64,000 nucleotides of DNA from Ensifer adhaerens (GCF_001270265.1 NZ_LGAP01000002.1:742001-806000); one strand, 5' to 3'. Numbered from the stretch's first letter, positions 43,557-52,569 are shown. Notes: generated from the letters alone by a model not told the origin. Program-made: numbers and translations.

Positions 43557-45145
43557 CAGGCGTCGAGCCAGACGCGGGTTGCGACGTAGCCGTTCGACAT
43601 GTCGTTGCCGATGTCGTGGACGTAGCCCTTCACCTGCTTGGTGGAGGCGTTCACGAAGTCGTTGAACATCGGCAGGATCAGGCCGCCTTCGTCGCGCACC
43701 ATCATCGCCATGGTACGATACATGTCCTTGCGCTTGGCCTCGTCCAGCTCGGAGCGGGCTTCGAGCAGGATCTTGTCGAAATCCTCGCGCTGGAAGCGCG
43801 TGTCGTTCCAGTCGGCACCAGAGTGGTAGGCGGTCGAGTACATCTGGTCCTGGGTCGGCCGCCCGCCCCAGTAGGAGGTCGAGAAGGGCTGGACGTTCCA
43901 GACGTTGGTCCAGTAGCCGTCGCCCGGTTCGCGCTTGACCTCGATCTCGATGCCGGCCTTCTTGGCGCTTTCCTGGTAGAGAACCGCCGCGTCCACCGCG
44001 CCCGGGAAGGCGACGTCGGAGGTGCGCAGCAGCACCGAGCCGCTGTGGCCCGACTTCTTGTAGTGGAAGGCCGCCTTGTCCGGGTCGTAGGCGCGCTGTT
44101 CGATGCCCTCGGGGAAGAGGGCATAGGTGTCGTTGATCGGGAAGTCGTTGCCGACCTTGCCGTAGCCGCCGAGGATGCGTTCGACCATGGTCTCGCGATC
44201 CATTGCGTATTTCAGCGCCAGGCGCAGGTCGTTGTTGTCGAACGGTGCGGTGTTGCAATGCATGATGAATACGTAGTGGCCGCGGCCTGACGTGTTCAGG
44301 ATCTCGACAGTGGGCGCCTTCTTCAACAGGTTGACCGTCTTCGGATCAACACGGTTGATGAAGTGCACCTGGCCGGAGGAAAGCGCGGCGATACGCGCCG
44401 TCGCATCGTTTATGGCGATGATTTCGATCGTATCCACGTAGCCGCGGTCCGTGCGCCAGTCATCGGCATTCTTTTCGAAGGTGGCGCGCACGCCCGGTTC
44501 GAAGCTGGCCACCTTGTAAGGCCCGGTGCCGATCATGGCGTCGGGATTGTCCAAGCCGCCGTTCGGCTGAATGATGAGGTGGTAGTCGGAAAGCAGCAGT
44601 GGCAGGTCGGCGTTGCCTTCCGTCAGTGCCAGCACCAGCTTGTCGCCGTCGGCCTTGATTTCCTTGATCGACTTCATCACGCCGAGTGCGCCCGATTCCG
44701 ACTTGTCATCGGTGTGACGCAGCAGGGTCTTGATCACGTCGTCGACTGTCAGTTCCTTGCCGTCATGGAACTTCACGCCCTTGCGGATGGCGAAGGTCCA
44801 GGTCGAGGCGTCGGCCGATGGCTCCCAGGATTCGGCGAGTGCCGGCACGGGTGCGCCGGTGGTCGGATGGCTTTCGACCAGCATGTCGCCCCAGTTTCTG
44901 CCGACGACGAACATGAACTGCGACAGTGCCTTGGCCGGGTCCTTCGAGTCGGTCGCGGCAGCGCCTTCGAGGCCGAGTTTCAGATGGCCGCCGCGCTTCG
45001 GCTCCTGGGCCGCGGCGCTGGTGGCAAACAGCGTGCCGGCGGTCGATGCGAGGATGCCGGCTGCAGCCGCGCGTCCGAGAAATTCACGCCGGTTCATCTT
45101 GCCGAGCATGACCTGTCGTGTGAGGTAATCCTTGTAATCGCTCAT
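43556..45145 (-). CDS. Peptide-type ABC substrate-binding protein (family 5)
   Basis: A 529-residue exported protein and first gene of a complete importer operon. The twin-arginine motif MNRREFLGRAAAAGILAST lies about 16 residues in, so Tat export is likely. The mature region begins KRGGHLKLGLEGA and has PALAESWEPSADASTWTFAI. MSDYKDYLTRQ at 45145 follows AGGGGA; the 35-residue upstream extension is rejected. Its place directly after five carnitine/butyrobetaine genes on the same strand suggests that it imports a betaine-type compound rather than peptides (inference). Confidence 0.92.
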   Translation of the reverse strand: MSDYKDYLTRQVMLGKMNRREFLGRAAAAGILASTAGTLFATSAAAQEPKRGGHLKLGLEGAAATDSKDPAKALSQFMFVVGRNWGDMLVESHPTTGAPVPALAESWEPSADASTWTFAIRKGVKFHDGKELTVDDVIKTLLRHTDDKSESGALGVMKSIKEIKADGDKLVLALTEGNADLPLLLSDYHLIIQPNGGLDNPDAMIGTGPYKVASFEPGVRATFEKNADDWRTDRGYVDTIEIIAINDATARIAALSSGQVHFINRVDPKTVNLLKKAPTVEILNTSGRGHYVFIMHCNTAPFDNNDLRLALKYAMDRETMVERILGGYGKVGNDFPINDTYALFPEGIEQRAYDPDKAAFHYKKSGHSGSVLLRTSDVAFPGAVDAAVLYQESAKKAGIEIEVKREPGDGYWTNVWNVQPFSTSYWGGRPTQDQMYSTAYHSGADWNDTRFQREDFDKILLEARSELDEAKRKDMYRTMAMMVRDEGGLILPMFNDFVNASTKQVKGYVHDIGNDMSNGYVATRVWLDA

Positions 45146-45483
45146 TCCCCTGTTCCCTTCTGTGTCGGCATTCGCCGTTCGTTGTGGTTGGTAGAGATTG
45201 CTGCGTACCGCCACCTTGTGGATGGCTTTCGGATCGGCCGTTTGGGCCATTGTTTGTCTTCGATTGCCTCGTTGCTCCTTTCTCGGGCGGACGCTGCGGG
45301 TTCAGATCAATAAGCCTAATCGCTTGGATGAACCTTGTAACGTCCTAAATTATAATTCATTTCCATAAGCTGCATTTATGAATAAGCCTCCGGCGGCGCG
45401 CGGGAACCCCCGCGCGTTCCATGACGTCGTTGCGCCGGTTCACCGGCCCGTTGTCAGTCCTGCGCCGCCCGTGGCAGCGTCTG
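45146..45483. other. AT-rich promoter region of the importer operon
   Basis: A 338-bp gap between caiD and the binding-protein gene. The stretch 45300-45385 is strongly AT-rich and contains ATTCAT (45355) and ATGAAT inverted elements around ATAAGCTGCATTT, a likely promoter/operator zone. A GC hairpin, CGCGCGGG with CCCCGCGCG, at about 45396-45416 may act as a terminator after caiD. No gene is present. Confidence 0.45.
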
Positions 45484-46266
45484 TCAGCGGCCCTTCCAGA
45501 CCGGGTCGCGCTTCTCGGCAAACGCCTTGGCGCCTTCCAGCTGGTCCTCGCTCGAATAGAGAATGTCGACGGTCTTGAACTGCCGGCGGGTGATCTTGTT
45601 CATCGTCGTCTGGAAGGTCTCGCCCTCGGCTGAGCGCACCACTTCCTTGATGGCGGCATAGACGAGCGGCGGTCCGCTTTCGAGCAGTCGAGCCAGCTCC
45701 CAGGCGCGCGCCATCAGCTTGTCGGCAGGCAGGATCTCGTTGACGAAGCCCCAGCGGTTGGCTTCGACGACGTCGAGCCAACGGCCGGTCAGGAGCATGT
45801 CCATGGCGATGTGATAGGGGATGCGCTTCGGCAGCTTGATCGAGGCGGCGTCAGCCACGGTGCCCGAGCGGATTTCCGGCAATGCAAAGGTCGCGTGTTC
45901 GGCGGCGAGAATGAGGTCGGTCGAGAGCGCGATTTCGAGACCGCCGCCACAGCAGATGCCGTTGACGGCTGATATCACAGGCTTGTTGAGGTCGCGCAGT
46001 TCCTGCATGCCGCCGAAACCGCCGATGCCGTAGTCGCCGTCGACCGCGTCGCCGTCAGCGGCTGCCTTCAGGTCCCACCCAGGACAGAAGAATTTTTCGC
46101 CAGCTCCGGTGATGATGGCGACGCGCAGCGTGTCGTCGTCGCGAAAGTCGCGGAAGATCTCGCCCATCACCCGGCTGGTTTTCAGGTCGATGGCATTCGC
46201 CTTCGGCCGGTCAATCGTGACTTCGAGAATGCTGCCTTCGCGGCGGGTAAGGATCGGTCCGGTCAT
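45484..46266 (-). CDS. caiD: Enoyl-CoA hydratase/isomerase family, carnitinyl-CoA dehydratase-like
   Basis: A 260-residue crotonase-fold protein. Landmarks are FCPGWDLKAAADGD, the oxyanion-hole segment NGICCGGGLEIALSTDLILA and LPEIRSGTVADAASIKLPKR, close to CaiD. CaiD interconverts crotonobetainyl-CoA and L-carnitinyl-CoA. It lies 4 bp after the CoA-ligase gene and near the acyl-CoA dehydrogenase, L-carnitine dehydrogenase and cleavage-enzyme genes, so a carnitine-pathway role is well supported by context. GGAGGAACTG precedes the ATG. Confidence 0.85.
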   Translation of the reverse strand: MTGPILTRREGSILEVTIDRPKANAIDLKTSRVMGEIFRDFRDDDTLRVAIITGAGEKFFCPGWDLKAAADGDAVDGDYGIGGFGGMQELRDLNKPVISAVNGICCGGGLEIALSTDLILAAEHATFALPEIRSGTVADAASIKLPKRIPYHIAMDMLLTGRWLDVVEANRWGFVNEILPADKLMARAWELARLLESGPPLVYAAIKEVVRSAEGETFQTTMNKITRRQFKTVDILYSSEDQLEGAKAFAEKRDPVWKGR

Positions 46267-46270
46267 GGCG

Positions 46271-48331
46271 TCAGTTCCTCCGGCGGATCAGGGCGTCGGC
46301 GGCGATGGCTCCATGGCCTTCCGGTAACACCATTAAAGGATTGATATCGAGTTCTTCGAGCTTTGAAGCGTTTGAAACGACATAGGATGCCGCAGCGGCG
46401 ACAGCGTCGGCAAGGGCTGCGAAATCGCCCTTCGGTCCGCCGCGATAGCCGTCGAGCAGCTTGCGGATCTTCAGGCCGTCGATCGCCTCGCGGATCAGAT
46501 CCGGCGTCGTCGGCAGCGTCAGGATTGCGGAATCATCCAAGAGTTCCACGAGGATACCGCCGGCGCCGATGGTCAGCACCGGACCGGCGACCGGATCACG
46601 CATCGCGCCGATGATCAATTCGGCGACGGGCTTTGCCACCATCTTCTCGACCAGATAACCGGAGGCGACCGAAGCCATGGCTTCCGCCGCATCAAGCACC
46701 TCCGCGCTGCTTGTCAGGTTCAGCTTGACGGCACCCGCCTCGGTCTTGTGGGCGACGCCCAGGCCCTTGAGGACGACGGGGAAGCCGAGGCTTTCGGCAG
46801 CGCTGGCGGCCTCCTGCGGTGTCGATGCGGGCTTGCCCTTTGGGATCCTGAGGCCGGAGGCGGAAAGCTCGGTCTTTGCTTCATGCTCGCTGAGCGTGAT
46901 GGCATTGCCGCCGCCGGAAACGCCGCCGTTCAAGAGCTTTGGTGGGGCGGGCCTTGCCCAGGCTGCACCGATGCCGGCCGCGGTCTCCACGGCCGCTAAG
47001 GCCTCGTCGATGCCGAAGAAGGGGATGACACCGGCCGCCATCAGCGACAGCGCCGTCTGTTCCGGCATGTTTTCGCCGAGGCTGGCGACGATGCCGGCGC
47101 GTGCGCCGGTCGCTTTCGCCGCGTCGATCACCGCATCGCAGGTCGTCACCCAGTCCGCGGCGTCGCAGCGGTCCTGGCGAGGAAAGTCGAGCACGATGAG
47201 GTTGAGCGCATAATCGCCCTTCATCATGGCGCTGAAGGCGGTCGTCTGTTTCTCGCGATGGCCCCAGACGAAGGTGTGGTAGTCGAGCGGGTTGGCGATG
47301 GTCACCATCTCGCCAAGACTTTCCTTCAGGGGCCGCCGCTGTTCCTCTCTGAGTGCCCGGAAGTTGACGCGATAGCGCACGCCAGCATCAGCCATCAGCG
47401 AGGCCTCGCCGCCGGAGCAGCTCATCGAGGAGATCTCGTTGCTTTCGAGCGGGCCGGCGACATGTAGCAGCTTCAGCGTTTCGAGCAGCGCCGGCAGCGT
47501 ATCGACGCGGCCGATGCCGAGACGGGCGAGCAGCGCCGAGGAAACCCGGTCGTTTCCGGCAAGCGAGGCCGTGTGCGAGACCGTGGCAAGCTGCGCTGCC
47601 TCCGACTTGCCGACCTTCAGCGTCACCACCGGCTTGCCGAGTTCGCGGGCGCGGGTTGCCAGCCGCTCGAGTGCGGCGATGCTGTCGAAGCCCTCGATAT
47701 GCAGGCCGACGGCGGTGACGCGCGGATCTTCGAGCACAGCGCAGGCAATGTCGGACAGGCCGGTTTGCGCCTGGTTGCCGGCGGTCATGAGATAGGCGAG
47801 CGGCAGGCCGCGCGTCTGCATCGAGATGTTGCAGGCGATGTTGGAGGATTGCGTCAGGACGGCGACGCCTTTTTCGACGCGCTGCATGCCGTGCTGGTCG
47901 GGCCAGAGCAGGGCGCCGTCGAGCATGTTGATGAAGCCGTAGCAATTGGGGCCGACGATCGGCATGTCGCCGGCAGCGGCAACCAACGCCTCCTGCATGT
48001 CGTTGCCGTCATCGAGTTCGCTTGCCGCCTCGCGAAAGCCGGAGGCATAGCAGACGGCGCCGCCGGCACCGCGTGCCGAAAGTGCCGCAATGATGTCGAT
48101 GGTCAGCTGGCGGTTGACGCCGACGAAGGAGGCGTCCGGTGCCCCCGGAAGGTCGGCGACCGAGCGGTAGCACTTGCGGCCGAGGATCTGAACCTCCCGC
48201 GGGTGCACCGGCCAGATATCGCCGGCAAAGCCCATCTTGTCGCATTGTTCGATGACCCGCCGCGCCTCCTTGCCGCCGAAGACGGCAATGGATTTTGGTC
48301 GGATCAAGCGGTCGAGCGAGCGGATGGTCAT
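46271..48331 (-). CDS. ADP-forming acyl-CoA synthetase (acetate-CoA ligase family), probably betaine-specific
   Basis: A 686-residue single-chain enzyme. A CoA-binding Rossmann domain is at about residues 5-130 (LIRPKSIAVFGGKEARRVIE, VGPNCYGFINML). Succinyl-CoA-ligase-like domains follow, with the probable phosphohistidine in VSHTASLAGND. A C-terminal ATP-grasp domain runs from about residue 470 (FPVVLKGLGVAHKTEAGAVK, DINPLMVLPEG). It would form a CoA thioester using ATP. Between caiD and an acyl-CoA dehydrogenase gene, the likely substrates are gamma-butyrobetaine, crotonobetaine or carnitine; this is inference. Confidence 0.87.
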   Translation of the reverse strand: MTIRSLDRLIRPKSIAVFGGKEARRVIEQCDKMGFAGDIWPVHPREVQILGRKCYRSVADLPGAPDASFVGVNRQLTIDIIAALSARGAGGAVCYASGFREAASELDDGNDMQEALVAAAGDMPIVGPNCYGFINMLDGALLWPDQHGMQRVEKGVAVLTQSSNIACNISMQTRGLPLAYLMTAGNQAQTGLSDIACAVLEDPRVTAVGLHIEGFDSIAALERLATRARELGKPVVTLKVGKSEAAQLATVSHTASLAGNDRVSSALLARLGIGRVDTLPALLETLKLLHVAGPLESNEISSMSCSGGEASLMADAGVRYRVNFRALREEQRRPLKESLGEMVTIANPLDYHTFVWGHREKQTTAFSAMMKGDYALNLIVLDFPRQDRCDAADWVTTCDAVIDAAKATGARAGIVASLGENMPEQTALSLMAAGVIPFFGIDEALAAVETAAGIGAAWARPAPPKLLNGGVSGGGNAITLSEHEAKTELSASGLRIPKGKPASTPQEAASAAESLGFPVVLKGLGVAHKTEAGAVKLNLTSSAEVLDAAEAMASVASGYLVEKMVAKPVAELIIGAMRDPVAGPVLTIGAGGILVELLDDSAILTLPTTPDLIREAIDGLKIRKLLDGYRGGPKGDFAALADAVAAAASYVVSNASKLEELDINPLMVLPEGHGAIAADALIRRRN

Positions 48332-48345
48332 GCTGCTTCTGACCC

Positions 48346-48494
48346 CCTCATTCCTGTGCTCGTCACAGGAATCCAGCCGGCTTGCGTCTGCAAGCCGGTG
48401 AAGCGGTTCTCTGTCTCAGATGCGGTGCTCGAAGGGTCAAGCGCGGCACGGACGTGCCGCTGCTGGATTCCCGTGACGAGCACGGGAATGAAGG
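48346..48494. repeat. RIME-like intergenic element (two large palindromes)
   Basis: Starts CCTCATTCCTGTGCTCGTCA and ends in CGTGACGAGCACGGGAATGA; these ends are inverted copies. Palindrome 1 is TTCCTGTG..CACAGGAA followed by GCCGGCTTGC/GCAAGCCGG. Palindrome 2 is GCGGCACG/CGTGCCGC followed by TTCCCGTG/CACGGGAA. It closely resembles the rhizobial intergenic mosaic element RIME. It is inserted between the acyl-CoA dehydrogenase and CoA-ligase genes of the same direction. Confidence 0.8.
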
Positions 48495-48523
48495 AGGGAG
48501 AGGAGGTGTGCTCAATCATTCCC

Positions 48524-49684
48524 TCACGCTCCCAGCGGTCGCAGCAGATCGCGGCTGATGATATGGCGCTGGATTTCGGAGGTGCCGTCCCAGATGCGCT
48601 CGACGCGGGCGTCGCGCCAGAAGCGGGCGAGCGGCAGGTCGTCCATCAGCCCCATGCCGCCGAAGATCTGGATCGCCTCGTCGGTGACGCGGGCGAGCAT
48701 TTCGGTGGCGAAGACCTTGGCCGAGGCGATCTCGCGGTTGGAGGGCAGCCCCTGGTCGAGGCGCCAGGCGGCCGACAGCGTCAGGAGATCGGCAGCGTCG
48801 ATCTCGGTGATCATGTCGGCGAGCTTGAAGGAAACGCCCTGGTTGGCGCCGATCGGCTTGCCGAACTGCTTGCGCTCGGCGGCATAGTTGAGCGCATAAT
48901 CGAAGGCGCGCCGCGCCCGGCCGACCGAGGTCGCCGCCACCGTCAGCCGCGTGGCGAACAGCCAGTCGTTGGCGACGTCGAAGCCCTTGTGCACTTCGCC
49001 GAGGATCTGGGCGGAGGGCAGGCGGCAATCGTCGAAGGTCAGGATGCAGTTGTTGTAGCCGCGATGGGAGACGGAGCTGTATCCCTTGCGGATCTCGAAG
49101 CCGGGGGTGCCGCGGTCGACAAGGAAGCAGGTGATCTTCTTCTTCGGTCCGCGCGGTGTCTCTTCCTCACCGGTGGCGATGAAGACGATGACGAAATCGG
49201 CGATGTCGGCATGGCTGATGAAATGTTTGGTGCCGTTGACGATCCAGTCGTCGCCGTCCTTGCGGGCAAGGCACTTCATGCCGCGCACGTCCGAGCCGGC
49301 ATCCGGCTCGGTCATGGCCAGCGCGTCGAACTTGTCGCCCCTGACCGCCGGCAACAGGTATCTTTCACGCTGCTCGTCGTTGCAGGCCATCAGGATGCCC
49401 GAGGGCCGGCCGAAGAAGACGGTAAGGCCCATCGAGCCGCGGCCGAGTTCGCGCTCGACCAGCGTGAAGGAGGTGTGATCAAGGCCAGCGCCGCCGACTT
49501 CCTCGGGGAAATTGCAGCCGAAGAAACCGATCTCCTTGCATTTGCGGGCGATCTCCTGGCCGAGTTCGCGCGGCACGATGCCGGTGCGCTCGACCTCGTC
49601 CTCATGCGGATAGATTTCGGTCTCGACGAAGCTGCGGACCGTGTCGACGATCATCTGCTGTTCTTCGGTCAGTGCGAAATTCAT
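48524..49684 (-). CDS. Acyl-CoA dehydrogenase, probable gamma-butyrobetainyl-CoA dehydrogenase
   Basis: A 386-residue ACAD-fold flavoprotein. Landmarks are TEPDAGSDVRGMKC and WIVNGTKHFISHADIADF in the FAD/substrate region, AAERKQFGKPIGANQGVSF, and the C-terminal WDGTSEIQRHIISRDLLRP. The position of the MCAD catalytic Glu in YEGT is Asp here (WDGT), which occurs in several ACAD subgroups, so the base may be Asp or lie elsewhere. Next to a CoA ligase and CaiD, it would oxidise gamma-butyrobetainyl-CoA to crotonobetainyl-CoA (inference). GAGGGAG precedes the ATG. Confidence 0.85.
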   Translation of the reverse strand: MNFALTEEQQMIVDTVRSFVETEIYPHEDEVERTGIVPRELGQEIARKCKEIGFFGCNFPEEVGGAGLDHTSFTLVERELGRGSMGLTVFFGRPSGILMACNDEQRERYLLPAVRGDKFDALAMTEPDAGSDVRGMKCLARKDGDDWIVNGTKHFISHADIADFVIVFIATGEEETPRGPKKKITCFLVDRGTPGFEIRKGYSSVSHRGYNNCILTFDDCRLPSAQILGEVHKGFDVANDWLFATRLTVAATSVGRARRAFDYALNYAAERKQFGKPIGANQGVSFKLADMITEIDAADLLTLSAAWRLDQGLPSNREIASAKVFATEMLARVTDEAIQIFGGMGLMDDLPLARFWRDARVERIWDGTSEIQRHIISRDLLRPLGA

Positions 49685-49759
49685 GTGTTCTCCCTCGCAA
49701 TTCTATCTGCCTGCCGGTGGCCGATCTCCCCATCGGCCCGCTGGCATGTGTGGTTGCCT

Positions 49760-49925
49760 GCCCCTCTCCTCGGGTTTAACCCGAGGACTAGCCCTCTCCC
49801 CGCAGACGGGGAGAGGGGACGCTTTTACGGCTTGCTCCCCCACGGCCTAAGTCAGCGGCGAGCGGCTGCGGCATTTCCCTTCTCCCCGTGCACGGGGAGA
49901 AGGTCGCGGCAGCGGGATGAGGGGC
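49760..49925. repeat. Rhizobial GCCCCTC-bounded double-hairpin element
   Basis: Begins GCCCCTCTCCTCGGGTTTAA with a CCTCGGG..CCCGAGG hairpin, then CCCTCTCCCCG..CGGGGAGAGGG and CCTTCTCCCCG..CGGGGAGAAGG, ending ATGAGGGGC. It lies between the L-carnitine dehydrogenase and acyl-CoA dehydrogenase genes. Confidence 0.75.
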
Positions 49926-49973
49926 GTTCGCCCGACATTGCCCGCGTTCCTTCGCAAGCCGAAGAAGCGGTCC

Positions 49974-51464
49974 TCAGCGCTTCTGGCCGACGAAGCGCCC
50001 GACACCTTCCGGTGCCGGTAGCTTCGCATGCTCTTCGGCGATGGCGCTCAGTTTGCTCAGCACGTGTTTCGGCGCAGGCACGGACTTGCCGGCCTTGCTG
50101 TCGACATGCAGCATCATCTGCTCGGCGGTGGCGACCGCTTCCTTCGTCTCGGCATTGTAGATCGTCGAGAAGAGGTGCAGGCGCTTTTCGTCCGAGGACA
50201 GAAGCTGGCAGGTCGAATAGAGCGCATCGCCGAGCTTGGCCTCGCCGAGATTGCGGATATGGGTCTCGACCGTATAGTAGCTGTGGCCGTCGCGGACATA
50301 GTCTAGGTCGACGCCGATGAGGCGCAGCAGGCCGTCGGAGGTGTCGCCGAATACCTGGAGGTAGCGGTGCTCGGTCATGTGGCCGTTATAGTCGACCCAG
50401 GCGCCGCTGACCTTGGTGTCGAGAATGTGCAGCGGTTTGACTTCGCCGAGATCGGCTTCCGGCTTCTTGGCATTGGCCCAGAGTTTCGCCTCGAAGTCGG
50501 CAAGCAGCTTGCCGGCACCCCAGCCTTCGCCGCCATTGCCTGATTTCAGCGCGTGCATGATGCCGACGAGGTTTTCGTCGCGGATGCGCTCGAGCTCGCG
50601 GATCGAGCGGCCGGCGGCCTGCGCGTCCGACTGGGCGCCGATCTTTTCGACCAGCGCATCGTCGAGATCGACGACGTCGGTGAACTTCGTCCAGGGCCAT
50701 TTGAGGCAGGGGCCGAACTGGGCGAGGAAGTGGCGCATGCCGGCTTCGCCGCCGGCGATGCGGTAGGTCTCGAACAGGCCCATCTGCGCCCAGCGCATGC
50801 CGAAGGAGTAACGCATGACGTTGTCGAGCGTCTCGGTATCGCAGATGTCGTCCTGGATCAGCCAGAGCGCCTCGCGCCAGAGCGCTTCCAGCAGGCGGTC
50901 GCCGACGAAGGCCTCGATTTCCTTGGCGATGACGACGCCCTTCATGCCGATCTGCTCGACGCCCTGCATGGCGCGTTCGATCGTTTGCTTCGTCGTCTCC
51001 TTGCCGCCGACCAGTTCGACGAGTGGCAAGAGGTAGACCGGATTATAGGGATGCGCCACGAACATGCGCTCGGGATGGCGCATCTCGGCCTGCAGGTCGG
51101 ATGGCAGCAGGCCTGAGGTTGACGAGCCGATCAGGGCATCGGGCCTTGCGGCTGCGTCGATCTCAGTGATGACGCCGCGCTTCAGCTCCAGCCGTTCCGG
51201 CACGCTTTCCTGAATCCAATCAGCGTCCTTGACCGTTTCCTCGATGCTTTTGCAGAAGGTGAGTTTTCCCTTCGGCGGCAGCGGCGCCATGGTCAGCATG
51301 GCATAGGCGCGCTCGGCATTGGCCATGACTTCGCCGATGATGCGCTCGGCTTCCGGATGCGGATCGAAGATCTTCACATCGATGCCGGCGAGCGCGAAGC
51401 GTGCGACCCAGGCGCCGCCGATGACGCCGCCGCCGACACAGGCTGCATTCTTGATTTCGGTCAT
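49974..51464 (-). CDS. lcdH: L-carnitine 3-dehydrogenase fused to betainyl-CoA thioesterase
   Basis: A 496-residue two-domain enzyme. Residues about 1-315 are a 3-hydroxyacyl-CoA-dehydrogenase-type NAD domain (CVGGGVIGGAWVARFALAG, FVAHPYNPVYLLPLVELVGG) as in L-carnitine dehydrogenases, which oxidise carnitine to 3-dehydrocarnitine. Residues about 345-480 are a hot-dog thioesterase (VDYNGHMTEHRYLQVFGDTS, YYTVETHIRNLGEAKLGD) suited to releasing glycine betaine from betainyl-CoA. The fused form is known in rhizobia. The BKACE gene just upstream supplies the cleavage step between the two activities. GAGGTGAGGA precedes the ATG. Confidence 0.92.
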   Translation of the reverse strand: MTEIKNAACVGGGVIGGAWVARFALAGIDVKIFDPHPEAERIIGEVMANAERAYAMLTMAPLPPKGKLTFCKSIEETVKDADWIQESVPERLELKRGVITEIDAAARPDALIGSSTSGLLPSDLQAEMRHPERMFVAHPYNPVYLLPLVELVGGKETTKQTIERAMQGVEQIGMKGVVIAKEIEAFVGDRLLEALWREALWLIQDDICDTETLDNVMRYSFGMRWAQMGLFETYRIAGGEAGMRHFLAQFGPCLKWPWTKFTDVVDLDDALVEKIGAQSDAQAAGRSIRELERIRDENLVGIMHALKSGNGGEGWGAGKLLADFEAKLWANAKKPEADLGEVKPLHILDTKVSGAWVDYNGHMTEHRYLQVFGDTSDGLLRLIGVDLDYVRDGHSYYTVETHIRNLGEAKLGDALYSTCQLLSSDEKRLHLFSTIYNAETKEAVATAEQMMLHVDSKAGKSVPAPKHVLSKLSAIAEEHAKLPAPEGVGRFVGQKR

Positions 51465-51494
51465 TCCTCACCTCGACTTCTTGAATTGCAAACT

Positions 51495-51624
51495 GCCCCT
51501 CTCCTCGGGTTTAACCCGAGGACTAACCCTCTCCCCGCATGCGGGGAGAGGGGACTGAATGCCCCAGGCTTGCTGCCTTCTCCCCGTCTTGCGGGGAGAA
51601 GGCGCCGGCAGGCGGATGAGGGGC
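51495..51624. repeat. Rhizobial GCCCCTC-bounded double-hairpin element
   Basis: Starts GCCCCTCTCCTCGGGTTTAA with a CTCGGGTTTAACCCGAG hairpin, contains CCCTCTCCCCGCATGCGGGG and CCTTCTCCCCG..CGGGGAGAAGG hairpins, and ends ATGAGGGGC. A near-twin of the copy at 49760-49925, it sits between the BKACE and lcdH genes of one operon. Confidence 0.75.
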
Positions 51625-51666
51625 GCTTCCCTCACCGCGCGGATGAGGGGCCGCGGCGCGACGGGC

Positions 51667-52569
51667 TCAGCGCTTCGTCAGCTTCAGTTTCTCGCGGACC
51701 TCTTTGGGTCCGATGATCTTGGCGCCCATGCCTTCGATGACGCCGACTGCCTTTTCGACGAGCTGGCCGTTGGTCGCGAGCTGGCCCTTGCCGATATAGA
51801 GGTTGTCTTCGAGGCCGACGCGGACGTTGCCGCCGGCAAGGATGGCCGCTGCCGGGTAGGCGAGCGCGTTGCGGCCGATGGAGAAGGCCGAGAAGGTCCA
51901 GTTATCAGGCACGTTGTTGACCATGGCCATGAAGGTGTTGAGATCGTCCGGCGCGCCCCACGGAATGCCCATGCAGAGCTGGATCAGCACCGGATCCTCG
52001 ATCAGGCCTTCCTCGGCGAGCTGCTTGGCGAACCAGAGATGGCCGGTGTCGAAGGCCTCGATCTCGGGGCGCACGCCGAGCGCCGTCATCTGGCGGGCCA
52101 TTTCACGCAGCATCGACGGCGTGTTGGTCATGACATAGTCGCCGAGCGAGAAGTTCATCGTGCCGCAGTCGAGCGTGCAGATCTCCGGCAGACAGTCGGC
52201 GACATGGGCGACGCGCTCGGTGGCGCCCGCCATGTCGGTGCCTTTTTCATTGACCGGGAAGGGGCTTTCGACGTTGCCGAAAACGAGGTCCCCGCCCATG
52301 CCAGCCGTCAGATTGAGCACGACGTCGACATCGGCGGAGCGAATGCGGTCGGTGACTTCGCGGTAGAGGTCGAGCCTGCGGGCCGGCGCGCCGGTCTCCG
52401 GATCGCGGACGTGGCAGTGGGCCACGGCAGCACCCGCCTTGGCGGCTTCGATGGCGGCGTCGGCAATCTGCTTCGGCGTGATCGGGACGTGGCTGGACTT
52501 TGAAACGGTGTCGCCGGCGCCGGTAACGGCACAGGTGATGAATACCTCGCGGTTCATGCTGAGCGGCAT
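51667..52569 (-). CDS. BKACE-family beta-keto acid cleavage enzyme (3-dehydrocarnitine cleavage)
   Basis: A 300-residue TIM-barrel enzyme of the DUF849/BKACE family. The zinc ligands fit AAVAHCHVRDPETG (two histidines of HxH) and the C-terminal-side EAFDTGHLWF (Glu); VLNLTAGMGGDLVF is another landmark. Members condense a beta-keto acid with acetyl-CoA. With dehydrocarnitine this gives acetoacetate and betainyl-CoA, exactly the step needed beside lcdH. The start MPLSMNREVFITC at 52569 follows GGGAGACAGCA; the upstream 37-residue extension overlaps the divergent promoter and is rejected. Confidence 0.9.
   Translation of the reverse strand: MPLSMNREVFITCAVTGAGDTVSKSSHVPITPKQIADAAIEAAKAGAAVAHCHVRDPETGAPARRLDLYREVTDRIRSADVDVVLNLTAGMGGDLVFGNVESPFPVNEKGTDMAGATERVAHVADCLPEICTLDCGTMNFSLGDYVMTNTPSMLREMARQMTALGVRPEIEAFDTGHLWFAKQLAEEGLIEDPVLIQLCMGIPWGAPDDLNTFMAMVNNVPDNWTFSAFSIGRNALAYPAAAILAGGNVRVGLEDNLYIGKGQLATNGQLVEKAVGVIEGMGAKIIGPKEVREKLKLTKR

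Noticed and set aside
47573-50320. A 915-codon open frame on the plus strand
   Set aside because: It crosses the CoA-ligase gene, a RIME-like repeat and the dehydrogenase gene on the opposite strand; composition and lack of motifs mark it as a shadow.
49974-51464. 3-hydroxybutyryl-CoA dehydrogenase
   Set aside because: The C-terminal thioesterase fusion and the adjacent BKACE and GlxA-type regulator genes fit L-carnitine dehydrogenase instead.
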